Shown: in pieces, positions 10,951 to 23,036 of the stretch
How the letters are laid out: every line of letters starts with the position of its first letter
Numbering within the stretch: the first letter of the stretch is position 1
Source: Dryomyza anilis
Lineage: Eukaryota; Arthropoda; Insecta; Diptera; Dryomyzidae
Reading direction: 5' to 3'
DNA: 64,000 bases
Assembly: GCA_951804985.1 (NCBI GenBank)
Contig: OX638132.1
Location: forward strand, 104,998,526-105,062,525
Position numbers and translations under genes: made by a program
The notes under the pieces: generated by a model
The model's input: only the letters and a program-made list of their open reading frames with translations
Database searches by the model: none
Told to the model about the DNA's origin: nothing

Positions 10951-11390
10951 TTTTCAACAAGTCCGAAATTGAGCTGATTTGAAAAATCGCTCAAAAATAA
11001 ATTTAAAGTCATATAAATGGTATTCAATCTATGGAATAGATCCTTCAAAAGAATATAAAAATTATTCCAATGTACATTTTTTGGAAGAAAATAAAAACGT
11101 GACCCACTTTATATTTTTCATTTAATCTAAAAAGAGTGTAAAACAGGCCAACAATTTCGTATTTTTTTTAGAAACGTTCTGTTTTAGTACCATAATGGAA
11201 ATTTCAATTTATTATTGCCTAAAGTTCAGTTTTTAAAGTAGAAATTTATTTTATATTTTCCAGCATCATCTTCATCATTCAAACTCTTCTCCCTTAGTAC
11301 TCCTAATATATTAATATCAACAAAATAAAAATGTTTACTTCACAAACTATTTTCTAAGCCATATCGAACCGTTTCCTTTTCGGTATTGCC
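10951..11390. other. Unassigned AT-rich DNA
   Basis: Nothing recognisable. Confidence 0.5.
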
Positions 11391-12430
11391 ATGATGATGA
11401 TAATGCTGTTGTTTTGCATGGTTATTGTTATTTCATGTATATTTTGTGCTATGCTATTCCTTAATTTAGCACCAACGCATCATGTCTTCGAACGACGACA
11501 TCCTTTCAGCTGCTTCAAGTGTTTGCATCCATCAAATATCCTACAAAGACGCACAACCAAATCAAGCGACGATCTAGTATTATTACACCCATTCTACCAC
11601 AATCTCTCCTATATCCTATCATCTTCCTTCCAACCTTCCAACCTTCTTCAACCATCTTACATCAGACCCGCAGCATTATAGTCCCAAAGCAATTGCCAAC
11701 TAAATCGAATGGCGTCACAAAATCCCCAATGATATCTGCAACTCGTACCGCGAATCCACCACCCACCCAATCAAGTTCTTCGCCCTCAACTGTGCCCCGC
11801 ACATTTTCGCACAATCCGGCGGATTTGTCAGCGGGTGGCTGTATTTATTTTATAACATTGCCAATCAAGATGGCTGAACAAACATAATCATTTTCCATTT
11901 CCAGCCATTTTTGCGCATATCCTGTGCAAAGGATGAGTCTCGTTTATTCGTTCGTTCGTGAGTCGTCGTCCTCGTCGTCGTTGTTGTTATTATTACTGGT
12001 TCTGTATTGTGGCCCGCACAAAAGAGCCCTTCGTCCGTCACCCGTCACCCTTATTACGATGCCAATTTCAACGAGTCCTTGCGCTGCTAGTCCTGGCGAT
12101 GCGTACTCGAGCACTTTTTCAATTTGTTCAATGATTTGGAATTAAATTGATTCAATTCAATTCCATTCGAGCCGAATGCGTTTTTGTTTGTGCGGCGACA
12201 ATTTCAATTTTTATTGGCTCTGTGTGAGTAACAATTACTTTGTTTGTATTTGTCGGCACTACATATACCAGCTATCTGTATGGACGTGTCCAATGTCCGC
12301 AAATTTCTATCGTATCGATGGACAAACATATGCGGCCATGTCTGGGTTGTTAAATTGTAAATGGTTTCGTATTGGTTTTTATGGTTCCGCATCCGATCCG
12401 TTTATGAAAACGTTCAACTGAGCGGAAACG
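11391..12430. other. GC-richer island with Ser/Pro/Thr-rich open frame
   Basis: A plus-strand frame of 122 codons (11519-11887) is Ser/Pro/Thr-rich in its second half (for example ISATRTANPPPTQSSSS) but has no domain and no start context. TCGTCG/TTGTTG repeats follow at 11960-11995. The island may be an enhancer, a non-coding exon or a diverged coding exon; the sequence does not decide. Confidence 0.25.
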
Positions 12431-13392
12431 CGCACAGTTTTATTATTGTTGATTTTATTTAAACACGACTCAAACTCAAACTAAATTAAATAATTGAGGG
12501 AAAATAAGCAGTTGACGAATAGTTAGGTTTGTGGAAATAATTAAGAGAAAGTAATTACCAACTGAGAATTATTTTATACTTTGTATGAGAATAAATAATA
12601 TATGAAAATTACGAATTTAGAAATCTTAAAAAAAATACATTTTAGTTTTGAAATTTTAAATAGTCAAAAGTGTTTCGAAATTAGATCTGAAATTATTTTT
12701 TTAAACAATTGTATATGAAATAAGATGAAAAATACATGAATCAACTTGTAGAAATTTTACTAGAGTCATGATCGAGCAAATATTCCCGAAAAAATAATCC
12801 TTGAGCTAGTTTTTTTAGAAAGACAATTCTTTCCCAAAATAACTCATCCCAGAGACAATTTATTTTTGGATAATTATTTTCTAGATTCTTATTTCTGAGA
12901 GAATTTACCCAGAAACCATTCTTTGCATATTTAGTATTTTAATTTTGACTGTTGTTGAAAGTGCAATGGCTGTTCTTGAAAATATCCTCATTATTACGCG
13001 CATTTACAAATAATGCATTCCAAATAAAAATCGAAATTAAATCGGTTATCAAAGTCAGAGTAGGACCCTTATCAAAAATATATATACTTTTCTATACCTA
13101 ACTCTCTAATATTCGATTTTTTAAATAATGAACAAAATAAACAATACTAGAGTTCCCATTTTAATAATTACTGCTTCTGTATTTTTTTATCCGATTTTAC
13201 TCGGTGATTATTTTTTGAAACTGTACTTAAATTTCCTAACATATGACATATGCACTTTTTCTGTTTATTGCTCGTTGGAGACGGCATTTCAATTTAATTT
13301 TGAAATTGTCGATTTGGGTATTTGGCCACGCCCTGTTGTACAAGTCCATCCACATCTGGTGAGTCCGTTACAAATTGAGATATTTAATATAT
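12431..13392. other. Unassigned AT-rich DNA
   Basis: Contains a short patch (12780-12930) of GACAATTCTTTCCC-type words like the 3.8-4.6 kb repeat. No gene. The open frame starting at 13128 runs through AT-rich DNA into the next LTR and is not a gene. Confidence 0.5.
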
Positions 13393-13863
13393 TGTTACGA
13401 AAATTCAGTCTACGGAAAATGTGTTCTACAAGTTCGTATCTCTGGATTGAGTACAAAATAAAAAAACACTCTAATGTTTGGATTAAATTACAACAATTAA
13501 CTTTGTTAATTCACTTTAATAAACAACGTTACTGATAACTTATTCTAACAACTGCTGCATATCCACTATTTAACTTGACATTGTTCTTACACGAAATGCA
13601 CTCGACCACTTTACAATCACTTCTGAAGTGCTGTGCCTCAGATGCGGCGCCCTTATATACTGCATGCATCAGTTCAACATATGTTAACAAGCTTCGAGAA
13701 TGACGCATTCTATTGGCATCTCATTCGCACTTATGTTTTTCTAATGCGCTGATCTTATATCTCTTTCTCGCACATTGTCGCACATCGTCCGTCTCTTTCA
13801 AAAACATTGCTTAGTACGATGAATTGTCTTGCATCTCATTTATTATTGTTAATTGCTTGCACA
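13393..13863 (-). mobile_element. Solo LTR, near full length, opposite orientation to the copy at 8.1 kb
   Basis: On the minus strand it begins TGTGCAAGCAATTAAC and ends CGTAACA (about 471 bp), giving TG...CA termini. It contains GTATATAAGGGCGCCGCATC and the downstream GCACAGCACTTCAG. No internal retrotransposon sequence adjoins it, and flanking 4-5 bp do not match, so the target duplication is lost or the boundaries are slightly off. It lacks the MITE seen in the other copy. Confidence 0.75.
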
Positions 13864-14152
13864 GTGGAGAAAATTACCTCTTTTCGTAAAAATATATATT
13901 ACCCAATTCCAAATTTGATTTTCATTGTTATTGCATTTTAAAGATTTAGGTTGTATGGGAATTGGCATGCTCAGAACACATTCTGTAAGATCGTATAAAA
14001 TATATGTTAGGTTTATGGAATACAATCCCGGGATTAAAAAGTTTTCAATCCCGATATCCCGTGATTACGAAAATGGGTGGAAATTGTATTCTTTATTTTG
14101 GGTTAAATATAGCTCTGACCAAAATTTCAATAAATTTATTATAATGAGTTTT
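13864..14152. other. Unassigned AT-rich DNA
   Basis: Nothing recognisable beyond short words. Confidence 0.5.
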
Positions 14153-14310
14153 TATACCCTACACTAAGAGTGAAAGGGTATATTCAGTTTGATACGGCGT
14201 TTGTAACAACCTGAAGAAAGCATCTCCGGTATGGAAAAGTTTATATATTTTTAATCAGCATGACATCCTGAGTCGATTTAGCGATGTCCGTCTGTCTGCC
14301 TGTCTGTCCT

Positions 14311-14364
<54 letters not shown>

Positions 14365-14838
14365 AGTCAGTCTGTCTGTTGAAATCACGATTACAGACAA
14401 AGAGCTGGAGAAGAAGAGCTGGAGCAATGAAACTTTATATTTAGATTACTTATATATCTAAGCTGTCTGAACGAGAAAATTGGCATGTTCGGTCTATTGT
14501 GACCTGAGAACCGACTACTTATGTCCAAATACCTCACATAAATTTTACATCTACAGATCAATTTTATTGTATACGTGCTTAGGAAAAACTTTTTTGGTCA
14601 AATATATATTGACATCATACTCAAATACATGAAAATAATGCTTTCCAGCGAAACGACTTCTGATTCCCAAAAAAATAAAAATCGAAATTCATTTGTAAAT
14701 ATGGGTATCAAATGAATGGAAATTCTTCAGCGATTGAAAGTTTGTAGTTATTTTCAGGATTCATATACCCTGGTGACCTATATATATGGTAACCACACAT
14801 ATGTGTAGGGTATTTATAGTCGGCTTAGACCGAGTATA
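14153..14838 (+). mobile_element. (CTGT)n-bearing dispersed element bounded by ATACCCTACAC ends
   Basis: The left end reads ATACCCTACACTAAGAGTG and the right end, in inverse, GTGTAGGGTAT. A (CTGT)n tract lies at about 14288-14380, preceded by GAGTCGATTTAGCGATGTCCG and followed by TTGAAATCACGATTACAGAC. This layout matches dispersed dipteran elements that carry an internal (GTCY)n microsatellite (mini-me type, from general knowledge). A second microsatellite-bearing copy is at 60970-61784 and a copy without the tract at 55130-55380. Confidence 0.75.
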
Positions 14839-16159
14839 ATTTTGATAATCCTATCATAATAACACTTTCTTTAAAATTTCCAATGTGATCTAACCTTCCC
14901 AACTGGTTAATATTTGGATTGTATGGGAGGTGCCACCCCATCGGTCATTGGATTCGAGTCGAATCGAAAGGTCATTGGTTATAATCATCGTTACTGCAAA
15001 TTAAAAAATAGAAAAATATTTTTCTATACGACACAAACAATGGCTAATCTCCGAGAGAAAACACCGTCTCTTTAACATTTGGATTCGAAATTATTTTCTT
15101 TGTGTAGAACTCTTGCGCCAACGTATTATTCTATTTGGTATTTAATAGTCTGAAAATCAAGGAGAATAAATCTTGTTTATTTTTTTGATAACTTAGTAAT
15201 TTGCTTTCATAATATTCAGATATTAAATTTTAAAATTTTTTAGTAGCATTTCATTGATATTAGTGAAATTCTGATATTTTTCATTCCAGGTTAAAAAGTT
15301 TATTTCCATCCATAACAAAACACCACTGTATCGATCCACACCACTTTCAATACCAGGCACCTTAAGAATACTAGTAATCCAAATTCTGAATTTTATTCCG
15401 CTCTTTTTATATTTCTCTAATTCGAATAGACTGACAGACAGTCGGAAATGACACCAATTCATGAGGTGAAGAAAATGAATGCTGCGGTTATATCTACATT
15501 TGTTACACAAATTGAATTTTATATAATATTATTTTTGAAGAATGTTTAATATTTTTAGTAATGTATATCATTAAAATTCAAATTATATTCAGCATTACAT
15601 GCAGAATTATTTCTCTAATAATAAAATTAATTAGTAAATATTTAAGTCTACGAAATTGAATTGAACACATAGTTCAGAACTTTAGTTAAAGAAAAATAAA
15701 ATGTTATAACAAATAGAATTTGTTTATCAAAAATTAAAACTTTTATATATCAACTCGATATCGAAACCGGAAAGAATAGAGATGTCATTCAAATAATTAC
15801 ATTTCATCGAAAATCGTAATATGTGATTATGATTATACATTATCGAAAAAGATAATTTGAGCCTAAAGACCGTTTTTTCGTTTCCTGGAACGTCTAATAA
15901 CGATGAAAGTCTTATATATTTTTAGAGAATGATGTATTAATTACAATAGAAATTCCAATAAATTATATTTAAAGATAATGCAAATTCAACATCACATTAA
16001 ACATCTATGAATTTAATGAGTTTGCTGCAATAAAGAGAGACAGCAATTACAACGAATCAACTAAACACACACAAAATGTAGGTATTAATTACAAATGGAA
16101 ACGAGGCCTCGAGGTATCGTGCAATTATCAAATGAACGCAAAACGAGCATTAATTCCCC
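14839..16159. other. Unassigned AT-rich DNA
   Basis: A short word TATGGGAGGTGCCACCCC (14919-14938) recurs near 24.13 kb (GAGGTGCCACTCCCC), a trace of a shared dispersed repeat. No gene. Confidence 0.5.
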
Positions 16160-16980
16160 TCAAGCCATTAATAATTGTTTCGTTTCCCAAATGAACTCCA
16201 GGTCCAAGATTTTGTGCTATCTGTCTGTCTGCAGAGATCAAGTTGAGTTGGCCAGGATGCAGTGCTAGAAAGAGACAACAATTGCAACGCAATTACGGAA
16301 GACTGCAAAAAATAACAGAGTCCACAATAGCAGCAGACACGCCTCATGGAAGTACATAGCAAAAACGACTGCGTCGCTGAATGCAAAGGCTGTCTGCCTT
16401 CCAATTCCAATGCCTACTGGAAGGAATGAATGACAGATAAATTCGCGCTGTATCTTATGCTGGATGCTGTCGTCTGTCCTCATTGCAGTCGTGAGTCGAT
16501 GCGGCACGAATTTATCTAAGAGACTGCGCAGTGAATGCTGTGCGCAGCAAATAGGTGCGAATTCTCGGAGTAGGAGTAGGAGGTGCACATCACACTCGCG
16601 CTCACTTACTCTGGCTCACGCGCCCATGGAATGCTCTGTCTACATCGGGCACCACGGACAACTCGCAACTCGTGCCTCGCACGCAACGCCTTCTTGTGTA
16701 AACAATCAGCACTTAATTTGGATTTATTTATTGTTGCGCGGACCCCACTCTGGACCAGGCTGTAGTAATTCATCGGCCATTGATTGTAGCTTTGGGTTCC
16801 CCTTGGTTCCCGTCCTGTCGCTGCACTCGTTAATTTGCCAATCGTACTCACGCGTCGCACTGTTAAATGAAGGATTTAGTTGGCAATGTTGTCAGTTGTT
16901 GTTGTTCTGGTTATTGCTGTAGTATCCGGCGTAAATTGGTTTTTTATTTGATGGGGTCTCTGTGGGGTCATTGGGTGCGG
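16160..16980. other. GC-richer island, several partly open frames
   Basis: Frames of 80-152 codons occur on both strands (longest plus 16464-16922) but overlap one another and have no recognisable domain. Words such as TCTGTCTGTCTGCAGAG and CTCACGCGCC resemble fly regulatory or UTR sequence. Function unknown. Confidence 0.3.
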
Positions 16981-17485
16981 CAAATGTTGGATGTAATGGA
17001 GAGATTGAAACAAAACCTAAAAGAGGATTCTTTTAGTTAAAAAAACAGAAACTTAAAAAAAAAGTGGAATAAACTAAAAATAAACTATTGGATTTATACA
17101 GGGTCCTAAAAAAAATGAACAAATATTTTGATACTTGTCAGACAAAATATTTAATAAATCTAAAGACTGAACGAGTGATTTGTATAAACAAAGTAAGAGG
17201 AATCATAGAATTATAGATCTAGTTTGAGTTATAATATATAATATTATTAAATTATGAAAACCATATATGTTAAGCATTAATAGATACACCTTAAAATTCA
17301 TAGTTTTTGCGTTTGACTGGTCATAACTTTGGTCAAATCGATCCGATTTTCATGTGGTTTATTTTAAAATATTAGCTAAAGTATTCTTAATAAAACACAA
17401 AAGAAATCTGATCAAAAACTCTAATATGTAAAATTACAAAATATGTAGAAAAAACACAAAAAATGCCATGTATTTGTTTCACGTA
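16981..17485. other. Unassigned AT-rich DNA
   Basis: Nothing recognisable. Confidence 0.5.
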
Positions 17486-19149
17486 CACTCAGAAGAAAAT
17501 GTTCGATTAAGATTAACTACGACCATTGATTGTATGGTTCATGTATTAATAGTTGTTTCATATTGATTCAAAATTTTCTAATTAATTTGCTGGTATTCGA
17601 AAACTTTAGTACCAATAATTTAAATATTTCAATATTATTATTTTAAATACTATAGTTTTAATGGTTTTCTCCTATAATAAAAAACGTGACATAAAGAACA
17701 TAAACACGAATATAAATATGTTCGTTTTGAAAGTCATTACTTGTAATAATCCACATTATTAAACGCGACATTAATAAGTACTCAATGTATTTAATGTAAA
17801 TTCAATGGCAACGGACTCAAAAATAAATGCAAACTCAAGTATTACAATCAATTATAATTGATTGTAATTTTTAAAATTGTAAATTTTCATAAGTAAAAAA
17901 AACTAAAACGATTCGTTGTATTGGAAATCCTGACGTGATAGGTCACAAGTTTACAGTAATGTTATTTAAAATGAAGCCAACGAATCATTTTAGTTTTTTT
18001 ACTTATGAAAATTTTAAAAATACACATTCACTGCATAATGATACATTTATTAATTCTTCATATAAATTTGGCCAATTAATCCTTATAATAAATCGTTTAA
18101 GGACGAGATAGGAAATTAAAAAGTACTACAAAAAAGATCCTTGAGTGAATGCCTACATTTAGTTTTCAGTCAAGAAATCCCTATCATATACCGTTTTTCA
18201 AAAATGTTACTATGAAAATTAGAGATTTACCAGATATTTGGGGGTCAATATCTCGAAATCCTGACGTGCTGGAACAAATGATAACATTTTTGACACATTC
18301 AGAATATTAAAAATAAAGCCAAATCTTTGGTACCGCTTAAGGATCATTTTATTTTGAGCTACGAAATACTTTAGTATTTTGCAGTTTCATATAAAATAAA
18401 AAAAAATACTTTGCAGTGCTCAGTATTAGAGAAACTATAGCTCGTATGTCTTTGACATATTTAGCCACTTTTTATGTTTTTTAATGCTGAATAATTTTTT
18501 CACAGACAATATAAAATATTTGCAACTCCTTAATATTAAATTGGTCGATTATGTAGATTGATCCTTTGAAAATCCTTAATATTGCTGGTTTAATGACGAT
18601 ATAGAAATTTAATATGTACTACAGATATGAAGCCATGGACAGTGTCAACATTTGGTTCTCAGACAACAAATCTATAACTACAACAGTTTTCTTAATAAAT
18701 CAACGGTAATATTGCAGTCACTTTAGGAGCTTTATGGTCATATATCTCGTAAACCTGACGTGATAGGGCATAAGTTTGTTGGGTGAAATTTCGTCAGGTT
18801 ACTCAAGTCTTTTTATGTGTGTCATTATTTAAAAGTGAATTTCAATTCCGGCATTTAAACAAAATAAATTATATAATGTACAACTAAAATCCATTTTGTT
18901 TTAATAAATGTTTAGGAAAATGTAATTCGACTATACCATAAAATTAATAATGTGTATCAATAAATATTTATATCTTGCTTATAATAATTAAAAGAGCTCA
19001 TTATAAAATTTATCGTACAACAACATATTGTATTAACAGTTCCAATATAACTAAATTAATGGGACGCATCCTATTGATCAATTTTAATAGTATAAATTAT
19101 TGTTTTTCTATTGAAATACTATTAAGTAACCATGTTTTTTTTCTGGGTG
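17486..19149. mobile_element. Segment bounded by CACTCAG / CACCCAG ends and TA
   Basis: The left end is CACTCAGAAGAAAATG and the right end, reverse complemented, is CACCCAGAAAAAAAACATGG. TA flanks both ends. The right end carries ACTATTAAAATTGATCAATAGG, shared with the 231-bp MITE at 8834. The left and right arms do not match each other beyond the termini, so this may be one 1.66-kb element or two unrelated fragments. Three copies of CCTGACGTG lie inside (17929, 18260, 18754), with TATCTCG just before the second and third. Confidence 0.4.
17882..18016. repeat. Hairpin: inverted repeat with 38-bp arms
   Basis: The left arm (AATTTTCATAAGTAAAAAAA then ACTAAAACGATTCGTTG) and the right arm (CAACGAATCATTTTAGT then TTTTTTACTTATGAAAATTT) are near-perfect reverse complements around a loop of about 60 bases. 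The loop holds one CCTGACGTGATAGG motif. It would form a strong hairpin if transcribed. Confidence 0.75.
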
Positions 19150-19249
19150 TAATAAATCAAAAAGTGTAGGCAATTTCAAAAAATTGAGTAAAAGAAAATA
19201 ATAATACTGAATGAGGTTTGGCTAAAAAGGTAATGTTTTGCATATTTAC

Positions 19250-20217
19250 CAGGGATCCGTACGAAATATCGAAAAAAAAATGTAGAAACCTTAAAATGTC
19301 GAAATTATAAAAGCCTTAGAACGCCGAAACAATATTTGGCCGAATCACAAAATGTCGAAAAATATTTTAAAGCTAGAAAATGTCGACAAATTTTTTAAAC
19401 TTTAAATACAAAAACATTTTTTTTATAGGATCAAAAAATGTCGAAAATTCAAAATGTTGAAATTCAAATTTCAAATCCAATATGAGCAAGTCCACACCAA
19501 ATCTCGTAGGATTTGCAACTTACTCTCTTCGATTTCAATGATATTTTGGCAACTGATAAAGGGTATCGGGATCTGCATTCACCATTTTTTTTCCGACCAC
19601 TATTTCCAAAGATATCACTTTTTCCAGAGATACAGTCTAAAGTTAAAAAATTGTCAATGATAACTTTTGTAAGGTGGTTCCTATTGAAATATCCCTTGAT
19701 GCTAGAAACTTTGATAAGGTTTCGTTTTAAAACTAATAAAACAATCTTTTGAAAAATTCTACTTAACATGAACATATGACCAATGGTCGTTATCCTTGAA
19801 CTTCGAATTGCATGTCCTTCAAAAAAGTATTTAAAAAAAAATCGAAATTTTTGTTGATTTTTTATAAGTGTTGAAGCTAAATTCCAAGATGGTATTTTGA
19901 AGGCAGCATATTTAAAAATCTCCGCATGAATCCTAGAGTAGCTAAAAATCAGAATTCGTTCTTTTTTAATATCTTTATCCTCGAGTTTTTTCTACATTTT
20001 CCATCATTTTTTCGGCAAAAAAATGATTTCGTTATATAAAATTTTGACATTTTTAGTTTTCGACATTTTGTTATTAAACATTTTAGTTTTCAACATATTT
20101 TTTTTTGGACATTTTTGTTTTCGACATTTTCAGGTTTCGGCATTTTTATTTTCTACATTTTTGTCTTCGGTATTTTTAGTTTCGATATTTTAAATTTCGA
20201 CTTATCGTACCAGACCC
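19250..20217. mobile_element. hAT-like non-autonomous element with inward TGTCGAAA arrays
   Basis: The left end starts CAGGGATCCGTACGAAATAT. The right end, reverse complemented, starts GGGTCTGGTACGATAAG. TATTTAC flanks both sides (19243-19249 and 20218-20224), a 7-of-8 match to an 8-bp hAT-type duplication. Within about 200 bp of each end the sequence is a dense array of ATGTCGAAA-like words, direct on the left and inverted on the right. Subterminal arrays of this kind are known as transposase-binding sites in hAT elements. No transposase remains. Confidence 0.75.
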
Positions 20218-20224
20218 TATTTAC

Positions 20225-21060
20225 CCTGTATATGTTTAATGATTACAATTCATTTTTAGACATTTTCAAGATATAGAATTTTCAAGATATTCGAAAAGAA
20301 AACACGTAAAAAAATTAATATTTATACAAAAACCGAAACCATGAGTTGTGTCAGCCATAAACGACTCTGAAAGGGTTAAAAACTGAAATCGATACGATCT
20401 ATTTTAGTTTTTTAACCCTAATAATAATTTTTAATCATAATCCTTTGGAAATAAATTACAATGTATTCCCCTATTTTACGTGTTCATCCGAAGACATATT
20501 AGTCCGTAGTTTTATATTTCCGAAAATATCATATCAGTGACACTTTTTTTTGTTATTAATTACATTATAAACGATCTACATCGCAACAAATACCACAATT
20601 CCCTAATTTTTTTATAATCAATTTGAATTGACTTCATTTAAATATTAAGACATTAAAATCGCTTGTAAAGCAGTTTTATTATTGCCGGGTGTCATGTTAC
20701 AATTTAAATTGTTTAAATATACAACAGAAATAAAAGTCAGCCAGATCTCGTAAAAATACGAATACATAAAATCGAGCATTTAACGGTTACATGGTTGAGT
20801 GTGTTTAAAATAATTCAAGTTAATTTAGTTTTATCGTCGTCATTAACCTCGTGATAACATGAGTGGAGTGCAGTGTTGCCAACTGCCTGGTTATCTAGTA
20901 GAAAATCCACCCATTAGGGAATTTAGAGCATTATGTTGTTCAAGCAACTGATTGGAGTATGAAAAGCTAAAAGGAAGGCAAAATTTCTACTGGGATTAAT
21001 ATCCATTCCAGATCCATTTTTATTCAAAGTAGGAATTTCTGAAGAGTTTAAAATTGAATG
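20225..21060. other. Unassigned AT-rich DNA
   Basis: Nothing recognisable. Confidence 0.5.
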
Positions 21061-21199
21061 CAATAAAAGTACGCATTTCTTATCATAATCCGCTGTGTGG
21101 TCCCCGCACTTCAAGTGGAGTACGTTCCCGAAGTCAAGAGCGAAACACATGTCCTGACAACTGCCTCCGTACCGCACAGACTACAAATCACACAGACCC
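21061..21199. other. GC-richer DNA open on both strands
   Basis: The minus frame contains MRYGGSCQDMCFALDFGNV and KCGDHTADYDKKC, with several Cys. The plus frame contains VEYVPEVKSETHVLTTA. Each has some C/G at third positions. At most one can be coding; it could be a further exon of the minus-strand candidate, but no intron of credible length connects them. Confidence 0.25.
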
Positions 21200-21434
21200 C
21201 TAATTACGTGGACCAGTGCCATGGACGCAATCCTCGTCGTCGTCGTCGTAGTCGACATCGTCTTCGCATTCGTTATGCATATCAAATGCTTCGTTGGCAC
21301 TGAAATTATGTTCCACGTCGTTGTTGCGTATGGCAGCCAAAGTGGTTGCCACAATCAGCAAAAAGCCTTTTTAAACGAGACACACAAAAAAAAATGAATC
21401 GAGGAGAACACACACAAAAACTCAAGTGGCGCAT
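21200..21434 (-). CDS. Candidate two-exon small secreted acidic protein
   Basis: I do not recognise this gene. On the minus strand an ATG at 21434-21432 starts 13 coding bases. A 55-nt GT...AG intron (21421-21367) would join them to a 164-nt frame ending in TAG at 21202-21200. The predicted product is 59 residues. It begins MRHLSFLLIVATTLAAIR, which has the shape of a cleavable signal peptide (short basic start, hydrophobic core), and continues with an Asn-rich stretch. It ends with CEDDVDYDDDDEDCVHGTG and a short tail. The intron has the usual fly length and a pyrimidine-rich tract, but the donor (A/GTTTTT) is weak. Against it: the plus strand is also open here, with an Arg-run frame opposite the Asp run, and no poly(A) signal was placed. 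The D-run plus CV resembles the tail at 2121-2222 on the same strand. Confidence 0.3.
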
Positions 21435-21940
21435 GTTGTGTGTGTCCTTTTGTTGTACAATTTTTATTTTTTAATGTCGTTGCGACATTCAAAGGATATC
21501 ATAATTTTACGCTTAGTTAATGCGTTTCTCTTGCGTTCTGAAACGGTAGCGCAACGTGTACCGCTTGTGTGTTGCCTCATTAAAACGGCTGCGGTGCGGA
21601 AAATCCACAGAAGTCCAAGTTGACGGAACAAATTATTACATTGGGAATGTGGCACAGCAGGCATTAGGTGTGGTGCGCGATTTTTATTACTCTCATTATG
21701 TGGTCATTTCATGGAGAATTAAAACAAAAATTGACTGTAATACGTAACAAATTTAAAAAATATGGAGCATATTGTAGAGTAATAAAAAATTATGATTTTC
21801 ATGACCGAAACATGTGGATTTTATAATTGTCAGTAATTTTGAAAAATATATAGTATATAGATCATAGTATTTATTAGTAATTTTTAAGAATGTATTGAAT
21901 AAAATATAAAATTTCGAAAATATATATTTTAAACCTTTAA
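21435..21940. other. Unassigned DNA
   Basis: Moderately GC-rich to 21720 then AT-rich. Overlapping open frames on both strands have no motif. Confidence 0.45.
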
Positions 21941-21949
21941 AATAACGGT

Positions 21950-22700
21950 TCAGGTTCCAAAATTTTTAAAATAGAGATTTCGGTATAATTTGTTAACACA
22001 TGTTTTTAATAAAGGTTCCGGTTCTGAAAATAAAACGGTTCCGGTGATCGGAAATAAATAATTTGTATTATTGGCCTTAAAAATATCCCAAAAAAAACCC
22101 TTTAGAATGTTTATGTATTAAAATAAAAATATTTACTGAAAGGGTCAAGACTTTTTTACCTATTACATAGAATTTAAAAAAATTGTTTTTTAAAAAATAT
22201 AAAAGTCGTTGGTTGAGATGACACGGACACGCACGGGCACGCCGATATGTGAGTCGCACGAGCACGAGCCCGACGAGTAAATTTACTGCACGCACAAGAA
22301 GCACGATAAAACACGGGATTTTAAAAGACACGAAGAAACACGGAAAAACACGACAAAACACGAAAAATACGAAAAAAGTACGGAAAAATATGAAAAAGCA
22401 GGCGAAACGTGAAAAAAACCGGAACTGTTGAGATTTTTGGAACCAGAATCGTTATTAAAAACGTGTTGAACCAGAACTGAAATCGGAACGTATATATTTT
22501 TTCAGGTTGGAATTGGTACCGCTATTTTAAAAATATCAGAACCAGAACCGGAACAGATATTATAGTCCCCCTGTCAGGGAACGCAAAGAACCGGAATCGG
22601 AACCGTTATTTAAAATGTATGGAACCGGAATCGAAACCCATATAATTTTGGAATACGAACCGGCACCGATATTTCAATGGGTTTTAGTCCCTTTAATAAA
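21950..22700. repeat. CCGGAACC motif arrays with hAT-like borders
   Basis: Degenerate GGTTCCGG words occur on the left (21950-22050) and CCGGAACC/GGAATCGG words on the right (22410-22680). Between them (22200-22400) is an array of CACGGACACG/AACACG words. One border-like end reads TAGTCCCCCTG at about 22574, immediately followed by CAGGGAACGCAAAGAACCGG, and another ends TTTTAGTCCC near 22690. The layout suggests two or more decayed non-autonomous elements with motif arrays next to CAGGG-type ends. The same family recurs at 26935-27335 and as a trace at 50900-51005. Confidence 0.6.
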
Positions 22701-23036
22701 TAATTCAAAAGTTTTTAAGAAAAGGTTAGAATACCACGAAATTTTTATTTTCTGATGCTGTAAGGGTTTTTTTTAAATGGGGTAGAAACTATAAAAAAAC
22801 TGTAATGGGCGGGTGCCTGATTTTGGAGGCACGGATACGCACGGGCACGATAGCAACTAGCACGCACGGAGATTTGCACGCACGAACTCAGATTTTTCGA
22901 AAAAAGTTGCAAGAAGACAAAAAATTCAATTGGTTTCATTTATAGGGATTTTTTGGTGTTGTTTTCGAACATTGCGTTGTTATTGTTGTCTAAAATCTTT
23001 TTTTTAATAATTTTTTTTTTCAAATTTTTCAAACAA
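22701..23036. other. AT-rich DNA with a second short GCACG array
   Basis: At 22800-22890 the words GCACGGATACGCACGGGCACG and TTTGCACGCACG repeat the ACACG-type motif of 22200-22400. Otherwise unassigned. Confidence 0.5.

Noticed and set aside
11519..11887. 122-codon Ser/Pro/Thr-rich plus frame as a gene
   Set aside because: First half is low-complexity CTTCCAACC-type DNA, no start context or domain; kept only as an island note.
13128..13535. 135-codon plus open frame, the second longest in the window
   Set aside because: It runs through AT-rich DNA into the LTR in antisense; no domain.
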